Origin: Chryseobacterium culicis
GTDB taxonomy: Bacteria; Bacteroidota; Bacteroidia; Flavobacteriales; Weeksellaceae
Length of the DNA: 64,000 nt
NCBI RefSeq assembly: GCF_900108365.1
Contig: NZ_FNWQ01000002.1
Coordinates: forward strand, 62,001-126,000
Direction of reading: 5' to 3'
Positions 50,335 through 60,179 of the stretch are shown piece by piece (positions within the stretch are counted from its first letter, which is position 1; every line of letters begins with the position of its first letter). The translations under genes were made by a program, and so were the position numbers. Below the pieces are notes generated by a model. The model saw only the letters and a list, made by a program, of their open reading frames with translations. It searched no databases and was not told the origin of the DNA.

Positions 50335-53300
50335 ATGAAAAGTTTGAAATGTGGGATAACCATAGCAGCCTTATTTTTTACGGTAGCCGCAGAGGCTCAG
50401 GAACTGGTTCAGAAAGTAACATTTTCCGTACCGGCCAACAGACCGCTGATTGAAGTTTTAGAAGAATTTGCCGGAAAAACAGGGATGAGACTCGCTTATT
50501 CTAAAGTGGATATTAAAGAGCTGAAGGTAAGAGGAGTGAAATGTGAAAATACTTCCGTGAACAACTGCCTGAAGGATATTACCAGCGGACTTCCTGTACT
50601 ATACCGTCTGCATGGTGACCTTATTTCTGTAAAATATGAAGGTTCAAACATTTCCGTACCGGGAAACGGACGTATTTCCGGTAAAATAGTAGATGAGGTG
50701 GGAAATCCCATTACCGGAGCAGAAGTGAATATCGCTCAGAAAACCGTGATCACAGACAATAACGGAGATTTTACAGTAGATCTTCCTTCGGGAACTTACA
50801 CCCTTACTATAAAAGCTTCCCGATATAATACGCTGAAGGTTGAAAGATTATCTGTTACAAACAGAGAAACCAATTCCGTTTCCTTTGCACTAAACAAAGC
50901 TTCGGATAAGATTACCGATATTAAAGAAGTTAAAATTACTGCATCCCGTAAAGCAGATACCCAGGCAGGACTTCTTGCCCAGCAGAAGAAAGCAGCCCAG
51001 ATGAGTGACGGTATTTCAGCAGAACAGATTTCAAAAACTCCGGACAGCGATGTAGGAGGAACATTGAAAAGGGTAACAGGAATCACTACGATTGATAACA
51101 AATATGTGGTGGTAAGATCAATGGGAGAACGCTGGAACACCGCAGCGATGGACGGCATTAACCTGCCCAGTACGGAAGCCTATAATCAGAACTTTTCATT
51201 TGATATCATCCCTACAGCAATGGTAGAAAGTGTGGTGGTAAGCAAATCTGCAACACCGGATATGAATGCCAGCTTTGCAGGAGGCTATGTGGAAGTGAGA
51301 ACAAAAGATATTCCCAATGAAAACTTTACAACGGTAACCATGGGAACCTCTTATAATGATCAGTCGGCATTCAAAGAATTTCTCACCCGTAAACGCGGAA
51401 AGTATGATTATTTCGGGTATGATGATGGAACCAGGGATTTCCCCAAAGGACTTGAGCCAATGAACAGGACAGACCCCAGGTTTTTTGAACAATCCAGACA
51501 GTTTACCAGTGATAATTTCAGTACCTACAAAACAAGAGGTGACATGGGGTCTAACATTCAGCTGGCCTTAGGTAGAACTTACACTCTTAAAAACAGTAAT
51601 AAATGGGGATTTGCCGGAGCATTTGTTATCAGAAATGAACAGAATAAACTGGATATTGACCATACAGGAAGAGGAAACTGGCTGGATACAACGGGAATGC
51701 CTGATGCCGGCGGGCAGATTCCATTCTACAATTTTAAAAACAGCGGAGCTTCCTACAATTATAATTCTACGCTGGCCGGAATGCTGAACTTCGGATGGCA
51801 GTTTGGAAAAAACAGAATCTCTTTCCGTAATTCATATACCCATATTTTTGATAATACCCTGACAAGAGTAACAGGCTGGAATGAGTACTCAACCGGAAGT
51901 GGAATGGCAGCCAATGCAGAATTAGCATATAATTATTTCTACAATGGAGTCATTCCTAATAATGATCCTGCTCAGATCAAAAACTTAGACAGACCGTATA
52001 CCGATAATACCAATTATCCGATTTTTCAAACCCTTTTACAAAATAAATTAGAGGGAAATCATAAAATGGGGAATACAGAGATCAGTTGGTTCGCAGCCCG
52101 TACAGGAGTAGCCTCGGACACCAAAGATTATACACAGTATATTACCCGGTATGATTTTATCGGAAGTGAAATCCTGACCTTCCATAAGATCTATAATTCG
52201 GGAGCGGACTTCTACAGAGGATATATTGAAAATAAGGAAACAGATTACAACTATGGCGCTTCCGTGAAATGGGACATGGATGCCGGAAGTTTTAAAAATA
52301 CCATCAAAACCGGATATGCCGGCGCTCTAAAAACCAATACCAATCAACAGCAGAAATTTTTTCTTCGCGTTGATGAAAACCGGAACGTTCCGAATAGCGA
52401 GAAGAACTATTTGACGATGTATGGCTCTCTCGCTGACTGGTTCAATGGTTCCCATTATGTTCCGGGGGGTATTGGATGGGAAACAAGAGCTCTTTATAAA
52501 AACGACAGATATGAGGGAGAAGTGGACCAGCACGCTGTTTTTGTGATGTTTGATAACCGTTGGAAGAAATTAAGACTGGTCTGGGGACTTCGTGCAGAAT
52601 ATTTTAAGTACAATATGATTTCCCAGCAGCTGGATCCTAATGATTCTAAATACATCACCAGAACAGCTATTGATGATAAACCCTGGCAGTGGATGCCATC
52701 CGTGAATTTTACGTACAGCCCTACCCATAAGATCAACCTCAGGCTGGCGTACAACAAATCTGTCATCCGTCCTCAGTTCAATGAAAGAACAGGACTGCCA
52801 TACTTTGATCCTATCGCCAATGGTTTAATATACAATACCGAATTAACCTCTTCTGTAATTAATAATTATGATTTCAAATTTGAATGGTTTCCAGGGCTTG
52901 GTGAGATATTTTCTGCAGGGTTGTATTATAAAAATATTGACAGACCTATTGAACGTGAAGGTCATATTTCCAGTGAGGGTAATCTGTTTCTGTACAATGG
53001 AAATTCAAAAAATGCAAAGCTGATAGGAGTGGAGGCTGAAGTGAGAAAAAGCCTCGGTTTTATAGCAGACGGAACTTTTCTGGAAAAACTTTTCGTCAGC
53101 GGAAACTTTACCTATAACCATACAAAGGTAGTAGCTTTTAAAGACCTGTATAAAACAGGTGATAATGACGAAACCTATGAAGTTAAAAGGCCGCTTTACG
53201 GGCAGACTCCATATGCGTACAATCTGGGTTTGATCTATGACGGAACCCGATTAGGATTGAGTTTTTTGTATAACGCCAAAGGAGATCAATACATTACGGT

Positions 53301-53622
53301 AGGATATGCTTACAAAGGGGAGGAAATACAGCGCCCTTACGCCGTAGCGGATGCCCAGATCTCTTATAAGTTCCTTCGTAACAGAAATTTTGAAGTGAAA
53401 TTCAATGTAAGAAATCTCTTCAACAGGGTAAAAGAATATTATAACAATTTCAACTCTTATCTCGCCGCAAAAAATGGAGGCGGAAGTAATGTAGGCACAG
53501 AAAGAGAAGCCTGGGATCTTCTTCCCGGAGCCACTGACAGATATGATAAAAACATTGATAAAATCATGTTTCGGGCATACAGCGGAAGAATATTCAGCCT
53601 GAGTGTGAACTATACTTTTTAA
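50335..53622 (+). CDS. STN-domain TonB-dependent receptor (FecA-like signalling receptor)
   Basis: A 1095-residue outer-membrane receptor. It has a signal peptide (about residues 1-22), an STN domain (about 28-102: SVPANRPLIEVLEEFAGKTGMRLAYS), a carboxypeptidase-like beta domain (about 110-200), a plug (about 210-340: LKRVTGITTIDNKYVVVRSMGERWN) and a C-terminal barrel ending SVNYTF. Receptors with an STN domain can signal through FecR to an ECF sigma factor, and both lie directly upstream. It imports an unknown ligand. The plug and barrel are larger than in typical SusC-like receptors without STN. Confidence 0.92.
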   Translation: MKSLKCGITIAALFFTVAAEAQELVQKVTFSVPANRPLIEVLEEFAGKTGMRLAYSKVDIKELKVRGVKCENTSVNNCLKDITSGLPVLYRLHGDLISVKYEGSNISVPGNGRISGKIVDEVGNPITGAEVNIAQKTVITDNNGDFTVDLPSGTYTLTIKASRYNTLKVERLSVTNRETNSVSFALNKASDKITDIKEVKITASRKADTQAGLLAQQKKAAQMSDGISAEQISKTPDSDVGGTLKRVTGITTIDNKYVVVRSMGERWNTAAMDGINLPSTEAYNQNFSFDIIPTAMVESVVVSKSATPDMNASFAGGYVEVRTKDIPNENFTTVTMGTSYNDQSAFKEFLTRKRGKYDYFGYDDGTRDFPKGLEPMNRTDPRFFEQSRQFTSDNFSTYKTRGDMGSNIQLALGRTYTLKNSNKWGFAGAFVIRNEQNKLDIDHTGRGNWLDTTGMPDAGGQIPFYNFKNSGASYNYNSTLAGMLNFGWQFGKNRISFRNSYTHIFDNTLTRVTGWNEYSTGSGMAANAELAYNYFYNGVIPNNDPAQIKNLDRPYTDNTNYPIFQTLLQNKLEGNHKMGNTEISWFAARTGVASDTKDYTQYITRYDFIGSEILTFHKIYNSGADFYRGYIENKETDYNYGASVKWDMDAGSFKNTIKTGYAGALKTNTNQQQKFFLRVDENRNVPNSEKNYLTMYGSLADWFNGSHYVPGGIGWETRALYKNDRYEGEVDQHAVFVMFDNRWKKLRLVWGLRAEYFKYNMISQQLDPNDSKYITRTAIDDKPWQWMPSVNFTYSPTHKINLRLAYNKSVIRPQFNERTGLPYFDPIANGLIYNTELTSSVINNYDFKFEWFPGLGEIFSAGLYYKNIDRPIEREGHISSEGNLFLYNGNSKNAKLIGVEAEVRKSLGFIADGTFLEKLFVSGNFTYNHTKVVAFKDLYKTGDNDETYEVKRPLYGQTPYAYNLGLIYDGTRLGLSFLYNAKGDQYITVGYAYKGEEIQRPYAVADAQISYKFLRNRNFEVKFNVRNLFNRVKEYYNNFNSYLAAKNGGGSNVGTEREAWDLLPGATDRYDKNIDKIMFRAYSGRIFSLSVNYTF

Positions 53623-53933
53623 AATAAGACACCAGACAAAATGATATAAAAAGAGCTCTTAAGATAGAGGCGTACAGGTTTCGGGAACCTGATCAAAACT
53701 GAAATAATACTGATGATGCGCACAGCAGTACAGTGAAGAAAAAACCGGACGTTAAGAGCTTTTCCCAGGCATTAACGGATCTCACGGGAACTCCCGCAAT
53801 GCAGCTCCTCCTGCAACGATGGGAGGAACACCAAAAAACAAATCAAAGGAATAGTGAGGAAGATATTCCTGAATAGTAAAAAACTGATCTGGTATAAAAA
53901 TAACACGACCGGATTCTACTAAAAATTATAACA
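53623..53933 (+). other. Structured intergenic region in the receptor operon
   Basis: 311 bp between the receptor and the beta-helix lipoprotein with no gene. It has several inverted repeats: AAAAGAGCTCTTAA (53649-53662) can pair with TTAAGAGCTTTT (53752-53763), enclosing AGGTT/AACCT (53676-53690). Downstream are CGGG-AACT-CCCG (53785-53796) and a CTCCTCC/GGGAGG pair (53805-53825). None is followed by a T-run, so this looks like a processed or attenuating RNA region rather than a terminator. Confidence 0.45.
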
Positions 53934-55226
53934 ATGAAAAGACTAACTCTAATTGCAGTGGCAGCATTATCTCTTACAGCTTGTCAACACGATCAACTGG
54001 CAGATTCATCATCTCCATTCGATATGAAATCTACTTCTGCTGAATACCTTACAGCTTCGGCGCTTCCGGTAACCAGCGTTAGTGGAGCTATTACTACCAA
54101 TACTACATGGAGCGGTGTAGTAGAATTAGATGGAGTTGTAACCGTAAAAGATGGCGCTACCTTAACAATCCAGCCGGGTACATTCATTAAAGCTAAGCCA
54201 AACACCAGCAACACCGCTACAGGAGTTTTGGTCATTGCAAAAACAGGAAAAATCAACGCCGCAGGTACAGAAGCTCAGCCTATCATTTTCACAAGCTACA
54301 AATTACTGGACGGAAATGAAGATACTACTGCCGCTCCTGGTGACTTCGGAGGGGTGATTATCTTAGGAGATGCTCCTACCAACACGCCTTTCACAAAAAC
54401 AATTGAAGGATTATCCGGTCCGGATTTCTATTACGGAGGTACAAATGCTTCTCACAACGGTGGAACACTGAAGTATGTACGTATTGAGTTTGCAGGGTAC
54501 GATCTGTTAGCTCCAAACTCAGGAAATGAAATCAACGGTCTTACTTTAGGAGGAGTAGGAAACGGAACTACTTTGGATCATATTCAGGTATCTTTCGGAA
54601 AAGATGATTCTTTCGAATTCTTCGGAGGTACTGTCAACGCTTCAAACCTTGTATCTTTTGCGGCGGATGACGATAACTTTGATTTCGATAACGGATATAC
54701 AGGAACCATCACCTGTGCATTAGCTTTGGCAGATTACAACTCTACGCACAGTCTTAGCGGATCAAGTCCTGATTCTAACGGTATCGAGCTTGATAATAAT
54801 GCGGACGGTTCTTCTACATCACTGTTGACGCACCCTGTTATCAACAACCTGACCATCATCGGTACTAAAAACTCTACTCAGGGAGCTTTGTATGAAAACG
54901 GTATTCACATCAGAAGACACGGAAGATTAACATTGAATAATGCGGTTGTTACCGGTTATCCTGTAGGGATCAAAGTAGAAGGTACAGGTTCTGAACTTTC
55001 TTCAGCTTCAGCATACAACACGATTCAGATCCATGGATTTAATACTTCTGTTACAGGGACAGGAACAGCAGGAATCCCTGCCGCTAATCTGCTAACAGGT
55101 ACACCTGCATCGCTGTGGGGTATGAGCCAGCCATTCTTCAACGAAGGAAGCTGGAACGTATCTCCAAGAAACTGTGGAAACTTCCAGGGGCTTTGGACAA
55201 AATACAATTTCACAATTGTAGAATAA
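53934..55226 (+). CDS. Beta-helix lipoprotein of the receptor locus
   Basis: A 430-residue lipoprotein (ALSLTAC, about C17). After a Ser/Thr-rich linker the sequence is a run of short beta turns typical of parallel beta-helix proteins (GVVTVKDGATLTIQPGTFIKA; repeated N/G-rich stretches with GGVIILGDAP, LKYVRIEFAG, LDHIQVSFGKDDSFEFFGG). No enzyme motif is recognised; pectate-lyase-like folds are possible, and so is a binding protein. Its place after an STN receptor points to a surface partner for that receptor. Confidence 0.75.
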   Translation: MKRLTLIAVAALSLTACQHDQLADSSSPFDMKSTSAEYLTASALPVTSVSGAITTNTTWSGVVELDGVVTVKDGATLTIQPGTFIKAKPNTSNTATGVLVIAKTGKINAAGTEAQPIIFTSYKLLDGNEDTTAAPGDFGGVIILGDAPTNTPFTKTIEGLSGPDFYYGGTNASHNGGTLKYVRIEFAGYDLLAPNSGNEINGLTLGGVGNGTTLDHIQVSFGKDDSFEFFGGTVNASNLVSFAADDDNFDFDNGYTGTITCALALADYNSTHSLSGSSPDSNGIELDNNADGSSTSLLTHPVINNLTIIGTKNSTQGALYENGIHIRRHGRLTLNNAVVTGYPVGIKVEGTGSELSSASAYNTIQIHGFNTSVTGTGTAGIPAANLLTGTPASLWGMSQPFFNEGSWNVSPRNCGNFQGLWTKYNFTIVE

Positions 55227-55299
55227 TAAAACCTTTACACAGCAGGGAACAGCGAAAGCTGATTCCTTGCTTTTAATCAAAACATTAACAATCAGCATT

Positions 55300-56223
55300 A
55301 TGAAAAAAATACTTTTATCATCTGTTCTGTTTTTATCCCACCTTGCTGCAGCACAGACTCTTGTATGGGGAAATTCTTTTGATTCTCCTGCTGATCTTCA
55401 GGGATGGACATTTCATGATCTGAACGGGAACAGCAACGGATGGGTGCAGGGACAGAATATCTACCACAACGGAACAGCTTTAGCGTATGGAACTGCTGGA
55501 GTTCTTCGTCATTCCATCAGTTTGGTGCCTACCGGTAATGCTACAGGATTCGCTACAGAAAATGACTGGATTATTTCTCCTCAGATTGACCTTACGAACA
55601 CCGCAGGTACTGTTACTTTGGCTGCCAACATCGGAAGACAGAGATCTACCCACACCATTGTTGCCAGAGACCTTTTTATCTATGTCAGTACACCGCAGAA
55701 AGAAGTTCCTACATTGGCAGATTTTCAGGCAATGACCGTGGATGCAGGGGGTAATGACGTTCAGAGTCTTTATAAAATACAGGTAGGAGATTCAGCCAAT
55801 CCGTTTCCGGCAGATCTTACCGAGTTTGTACAGTCTCTTGTAGATCTTTCTGCTTTTGCCGGAAAGAAAATCTATATCGGAATGTGGGCCAACAGAAAAG
55901 CAAGCGGAAATAATATCCAGAATATCAATATTGATGAGATCGGAATATATGCGACAGCATTTTTGGGAACTAAGGAGGTAAAAAGAAACAGAACTGCTAC
56001 GCAAATAGCAGAAAATCCGGTGAAAGAGTCTTTACAGCTGCGCCTTAACCCCGAATTGAAAGAAAATGCAGCAGTAGTCAGTATCTACAATGCAGCAGGA
56101 CAGAAAATGCTAACGACCCGGTATTCCGGAACTATTTCCGTACAGGGACTTATCTCAGGGACTTACCTTGCCGAAATTACGGATGGAAAGATTACGGAAA
56201 GATTGAAATTCATTAAAAAATAA
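55300..56223 (+). CDS. Choice-of-anchor-type secreted protein with T9SS sorting domain
   Basis: A 307-residue secreted protein from ATG 55300 (a frame start 33 bp earlier is not plausible as a signal peptide). The signal (LSHLAAA) is followed by TLVWGNSFDSPADLQGWTFHDLNGNSNGWVQG, the start of a choice-of-anchor J jelly-roll domain (about 20-225). The last 75 residues are a type A T9SS sorting domain (LQLRLNPELKENAAVVSIYN to RLKFIKK). It is secreted or surface-attached. It lies 73 bp after the beta-helix gene and ends the first block; a terminator follows. Confidence 0.86.
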   Translation: MKKILLSSVLFLSHLAAAQTLVWGNSFDSPADLQGWTFHDLNGNSNGWVQGQNIYHNGTALAYGTAGVLRHSISLVPTGNATGFATENDWIISPQIDLTNTAGTVTLAANIGRQRSTHTIVARDLFIYVSTPQKEVPTLADFQAMTVDAGGNDVQSLYKIQVGDSANPFPADLTEFVQSLVDLSAFAGKKIYIGMWANRKASGNNIQNINIDEIGIYATAFLGTKEVKRNRTATQIAENPVKESLQLRLNPELKENAAVVSIYNAAGQKMLTTRYSGTISVQGLISGTYLAEITDGKITERLKFIKK

Positions 56224-56337
56224 TTTTTCTGACCTTAAAAAACTGCCTTTAGAAACACCAGAAATTAAGAATACAATAATGGATGATATCTGAAAAATAT
56301 TATCCAGAACATATCCAACCAGTTTTTTTATAATTAT

Positions 56338-56367
56338 ATATTGCCCGGCCTGCGGGTTGGGCAATAT
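56338..56367 (+). terminator. Terminator in the receptor locus
   Basis: Nine-bp stem ATATTGCCC / GGGCAATAT, 12-nt GC-rich loop, then TTTTAAGTTTT. It separates the receptor block from the two lipoprotein genes that follow. Confidence 0.78.
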
Positions 56368-56399
56368 TTTAAGTTTTACCATGAAATAATTTAAGAAAG

Positions 56400-57143
56400 A
56401 TGAATAAAATCTTTGTATTACTCCTATTTTTTACCCTACTTTTTTCATGTACAGACAGCAACACGATGGAATTGTATGATAAAGTACAGAAACCCGGCGA
56501 GGTGAATATCAAAGGATTTTCCAAACCTGATGTTCTTCAGCTGAGGTTTAACGGGGAACCTGTATCCATTGACGGTAAAACGTCTTATACCAATAAAATA
56601 GAAACCCAGCTTCAGTTTGTGCTGGATCAGGGAGAAACCAATACACTGTCTGTATATAATAACGAAACAGGCACCGAAATCGCAAAATACAGTATTACCT
56701 ATGACCATATAGATGACTTTAAAACCTTAAACTTTTTTAATCTCCCCGGAATTTATTTGCAGACGTATGCTGTAAAGCCTCAGGTCAACCTTGGGAAAGT
56801 AGGTTTCGAATTTATTTTTCCTAATCTGGGCGAATTGTCCGGAACCTCATCGAAAAATGTAAAAGGGATTTTAAAAAGAGATAATGGAGCAGTGCTGGCT
56901 GAATTTGACAATATCGGAAAAGATAATTTTACAGCATTGAAAACCTATAACTTTTACAGCTCTACAGCTCCTGTATATCTGGAACTGTACAAACCGGGAA
57001 CTACAGAACCTTATGCCGGATCTAAAATGATTCAGGTAAAAATAAAACAGCACACCGGTGCAAATATGATCGTCCTCCAGGAAAAAATGGAAAATGGAGA
57101 ATGGACTGTCAAAGGAGATATAGATGTGGCAGAATACCTGTAA
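56400..57143 (+). CDS. Hypothetical lipoprotein
   Basis: Not recognised. It has 247 residues with a lipoprotein signal (TLLFSC, C17) and an all-beta mature part (GEVNIKGFSKPDVLQLRFNGEPVSIDG, then FEFIFPNLGELS), perhaps two Ig-like domains. It starts 32 bp after the terminator hairpin and ends immediately before the S41 peptidase gene, so the two lipoproteins form a short operon. They may share an outer-membrane site and substrate. Confidence 0.65.
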   Translation: MNKIFVLLLFFTLLFSCTDSNTMELYDKVQKPGEVNIKGFSKPDVLQLRFNGEPVSIDGKTSYTNKIETQLQFVLDQGETNTLSVYNNETGTEIAKYSITYDHIDDFKTLNFFNLPGIYLQTYAVKPQVNLGKVGFEFIFPNLGELSGTSSKNVKGILKRDNGAVLAEFDNIGKDNFTALKTYNFYSSTAPVYLELYKPGTTEPYAGSKMIQVKIKQHTGANMIVLQEKMENGEWTVKGDIDVAEYL

Positions 57144-57149
57144 TTGCGT

Positions 57150-58490
57150 ATGAAAAATTTTTTAATACTTCAGTGCATTGCCATCGTGGTCTTTCTCATT
57201 TCGTGTACGAATAATAATGACGAAAGCACTCCCGTTTTTCCGGAAGGAAGCACAGAATCTGTGAATCTCTGGGTTCAGGACAGTATGAAACGGTATTATT
57301 ACTGGGCAGATGAAATGCCTGCAAAGCCTAATTATCGGCTTCCTGTAAAAGATTTTTTCAAAAGTCTGCTTTCTTCCAAGGATCGGTTTTCTTTTATCGT
57401 TAATACTGAGGATTCCTCTACTTATCCACGTTCTGTAAGAAATATGTATGGGTTTGATTACTCTGTTGTTCAGCTTGCCAATAATGAAGTAGTTACCGTA
57501 GTAAAGCTGGTGCTTCAAAATTCTCCGGCCTTCAATTCCGGGTTGGAAAGGGGGATGATCATTACCAAAATCAATGGAAAATTAATGACAGCAGCAAATG
57601 CCGAAACAATGGCTTCCTCTATTAAAGATCAGACTGTTGTAGAACTTACCGTTGGAAAATGGCAGAATGGATCTGTTACCGGGGAGAAAAATATCACGGT
57701 TTACTATGGTTTTTCTTTTGAACAGCCCATTTTATCTAAAGTTTTCGAAAAAAGCGGTAAAAAAATAGGGTACCTGTATGTGTATGATTTTCCGGACGGA
57801 ATGACTCAGACGCTGAACCAAAAGGTTGGAGAATTGAAGGCTGCCGGGGTCCAGGAACTGATTCTCGATCTCCGTTACAATTATGGAGGCTCTGTATCAT
57901 CTGCGGCTGCACTATGCTCATTGATTCCTTCGGGATTATCGTCTGCTTCTCCATTCATCATTTTTAAAGGAAATAAAAATGGGGGTGAAGTAAAAAGAAC
58001 ATTTGCCCAACAGATTGCTTATGATCCCAAAGCTCTTGATTTTACCACCTTACGGGCCAATGCATTGGGATTACAGAAAGTAATTATTCTCACATCGGGC
58101 AGTACAGCATCAGCAGCAGAAATTGTTATCAACAATCTGAAACCCTATATGCAGGTTATTCAGATGGGAGACACTACACTGGGAAAGGATATGGCAGGAT
58201 TTATAGTGGAAGACAAACGTAAACCGAGAAAAATTTCATGGCAGGTACATCCTGTGATTTATAAAGTATTTAATGCCAGCGGAGCCGGAGAATACAGTAA
58301 CGGAATTGCGCCTCATATTAGCGTTAATGAGTTTTCCGTTTTGCCATTATTACCTTTGGGGGATCCCAATGAAACGCTTATTTCTTCTGCACTAAACGGA
58401 GGATATCTTAAATCTACCGCTCCGGAGAAGAATACAGGTGTTAAGATTTTATATCAGAGTGACGTACCGCCTGTGATGTTGGATAAGTAA
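57150..58490 (+). CDS. S41-family C-terminal processing peptidase lipoprotein
   Basis: A 446-residue lipoprotein (VVFLISC) from ATG 57150, 6 bp after the previous stop. A short N-terminal helical part (VNLWVQDSMKRYYYW), a PDZ domain (about 110-165: LQNSPAFNSGLERGMIITKINGK) and an S41 catalytic core (ELILDLRYNYGGSVSSAAALCSLI; Ser nucleophile in TSGSTASAAEIVINNL; Lys in GKDM) are present. It cleaves unknown proteins, often at C-termini. Its place in the signalling-receptor locus suggests processing of a ligand-bearing protein. Confidence 0.9.
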   Translation: MKNFLILQCIAIVVFLISCTNNNDESTPVFPEGSTESVNLWVQDSMKRYYYWADEMPAKPNYRLPVKDFFKSLLSSKDRFSFIVNTEDSSTYPRSVRNMYGFDYSVVQLANNEVVTVVKLVLQNSPAFNSGLERGMIITKINGKLMTAANAETMASSIKDQTVVELTVGKWQNGSVTGEKNITVYYGFSFEQPILSKVFEKSGKKIGYLYVYDFPDGMTQTLNQKVGELKAAGVQELILDLRYNYGGSVSSAAALCSLIPSGLSSASPFIIFKGNKNGGEVKRTFAQQIAYDPKALDFTTLRANALGLQKVIILTSGSTASAAEIVINNLKPYMQVIQMGDTTLGKDMAGFIVEDKRKPRKISWQVHPVIYKVFNASGAGEYSNGIAPHISVNEFSVLPLLPLGDPNETLISSALNGGYLKSTAPEKNTGVKILYQSDVPPVMLDK

Positions 58491-58624
58491 AAAGTTCATA
58501 AGCTTCTTATCCTGGAATAAGTTTATCATTAATAACAAAAAATAATAAATAATATATCGAACTGTAAAAGGAAATTTACAATATCCTCTTTACCAATTCG
58601 GAAAATCAATAAAATCATAAAATC

Positions 58625-58894
58625 ATGCAGGGAATAGAACCAAAACTTCACATGAACCTGACCAGCCGTATCGAATATTACCGTCTGCTGATAGAAGCTG
58701 CAGAAGACCCGGAAAGCCAGCCTTCAGATGTGATAACTCAGATCTCAGAATTAGGTAATCTCTATGATGAGTATCTGCTCAATAAAAAGAATCTCGAGAA
58801 CAGCATCAAAAATTACCGGCAATACCATAATGATTTGAGAAAGAAGCTGACATCAAGACTTCGGGAACTCAGGAGAAAAGCTAGACAAAAATAA
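58625..58894 (+). CDS. Small coiled-coil hypothetical protein
   Basis: An 89-residue, strongly helical and basic soluble protein with a heptad-like C-terminal half (SIKNYRQYHNDLRKKLTSRLRELRRKARQK). The N-terminal part is acidic and starts MQGIEPKLHMNLTSRIEYY. No motif is known and it carries no signal peptide, so it is likely cytosolic. It sits alone, 134 bp after the S41 gene and 79 bp before the hydroxylase gene. Confidence 0.55.
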   Translation: MQGIEPKLHMNLTSRIEYYRLLIEAAEDPESQPSDVITQISELGNLYDEYLLNKKNLENSIKNYRQYHNDLRKKLTSRLRELRRKARQK

Positions 58895-58973
58895 AGTCTG
58901 AAATGCACTTTATCGGTTGATTTTACTTTGAAATGTATACCTTTATAAAATCTAGCTGAAGGATAAAGGACTT

Positions 58974-59696
58974 ATGAATTTTAATCAAACAGAATTTTCC
59001 GGTTATTTACAGGTTTTTTGGCAGTTCTCCTGGCCGCAGTGGGTAGTGTTCAGTCTGATCATTAATGCCATTCTGTACCTTTTTTCTATTGGCTTATACG
59101 TTTTCATCGAAAAGACTTGCCGGAAAAGTCAGTTGCAGGAGAAAAACCACCCGGTAACCAGATCCGATTTTTACCTTAGCCTGATGACCGTGGTATGTAA
59201 CAGTTTTGTAATGCTTTTAGGTGCTTTTTTGTGGAAATCCGGATGGATCATTCTGGGACAGACGCAATCTGTGTTCAGGATAGTAGCGGAAGTTGCTGCT
59301 CTGCTACTCTTAATGGATCTTCTCATGTACCTCTTTCATTTCGCCGCCCATTTACCTGTTGTCTACAAAACGTTGCACGGAAAACATCATGAACACGTCA
59401 GTACCAATTTTCTGAGCCTTTTTGTGCTGCATCCTTTTGAAACCATAGGATTCGGTTTAATGATGCTGGCTTTACTCACCGCCCATGATTTCTCAGTAGT
59501 TTCTATTTCAGTTTATCTTTTGCTCAATCTTATCTGGGGAACCATAGGACATTTGAACAGAGAATTTTTTCCGGCTTCTTTTGACCGCTTCTTTGTGGGA
59601 ACAACCAGGTTTCACAATCAGCATCATCTGGATGAAAGTAAAAATTTTGGATTTTATACTTCGATCTGGGACAGGATATTCGGAACGTATAAGTAA
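58974..59696 (+). CDS. Sterol desaturase/fatty-acid hydroxylase-family membrane protein
   Basis: A 240-residue protein with about five membrane helices and the family's histidine clusters: HFAAH (about 120), HGKHHEH (about 133), HPF near 151 and FHNQHH (about 218), which bind a di-iron centre. Such enzymes hydroxylate or desaturate lipids or carotenoids using O2. The substrate is unknown. It is convergent with the MarR gene (10 bp apart), so no operon link. Confidence 0.87.
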   Translation: MNFNQTEFSGYLQVFWQFSWPQWVVFSLIINAILYLFSIGLYVFIEKTCRKSQLQEKNHPVTRSDFYLSLMTVVCNSFVMLLGAFLWKSGWIILGQTQSVFRIVAEVAALLLLMDLLMYLFHFAAHLPVVYKTLHGKHHEHVSTNFLSLFVLHPFETIGFGLMMLALLTAHDFSVVSISVYLLLNLIWGTIGHLNREFFPASFDRFFVGTTRFHNQHHLDESKNFGFYTSIWDRIFGTYK

Positions 59697-59705
59697 GAAT
59701 TGATG

Positions 59706-60128
59706 TTATAGTTTCAGATGAGTCAATACTTTCTTTAGCAGTCCGTTAAAGTTTTTCAATTCTTCAGAGGTGAGTATAGAAGCTGTCTGGTGGGTGATCG
59801 CTTTACGGAAGGTTTCAGAATTATCTATAACAAATCTTCCCTTGTCCGTTACTGAAAGATGATATTTCCTGTGATCTGTTCTGTCCTGTTCCCGGATAAT
59901 GAAATCATGGGTAATCAGAAATTTCAGTTGTTTTGATATCGCTGCCTGGCTGATATTGAAGGCCGTTGATATTTCCCTTCCTGTTGTTATTCCTTTTCTC
60001 AGAATAAATTCAATAATATTATAATGAGCGGCAGTTACTCCGTTAATATCGCCCCGGTTCATATGAGCCAGAATAAGGCACTGAAAATCAGTAAATGTGT
60101 TAAAAAATTCTTTTTCAATAGGTTTCAT
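59706..60128 (-). CDS. MarR-family transcription regulator
   Basis: A 140-residue MarR protein. The winged HTH is REISTAFNISQAAISKQLKFLITHDFI, with wing EQDRTDHRKYHLSVTDKG (the conserved DxR). It is divergent from the UvrA-like gene, with only 51 bp between starts, and a long near-perfect palindrome in this gap contains its own -7 element. It probably represses both genes and is released by a drug-like ligand. Confidence 0.9.
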   Translation of the reverse strand: MKPIEKEFFNTFTDFQCLILAHMNRGDINGVTAAHYNIIEFILRKGITTGREISTAFNISQAAISKQLKFLITHDFIIREQDRTDHRKYHLSVTDKGRFVIDNSETFRKAITHQTASILTSEELKNFNGLLKKVLTHLKL

Positions 60129-60139
60129 GAGAAATATAC

Positions 60140-60168
60140 TTAACTTAGTTAATTATTAACAAAGTTAA
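60140..60168. promoter_or_regulatory. Near-perfect 29-bp palindrome, MarR operator candidate with divergent promoters
   Basis: Centred at 60154; 26 of 29 positions are self-complementary. The outer arms are TTAACTT and AAGTTAA, the inner GTTAAT and ATTAAC. The minus strand contains TAACTTTG (complement of 60160-60167), an exact -7 match for the MarR gene, and the plus strand TAACTTAG (60141-60148), one base off, for the UvrA-like gene. A bound dimer would cover both promoters. Confidence 0.8.
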
Positions 60169-60179
60169 ACATTTTTACC

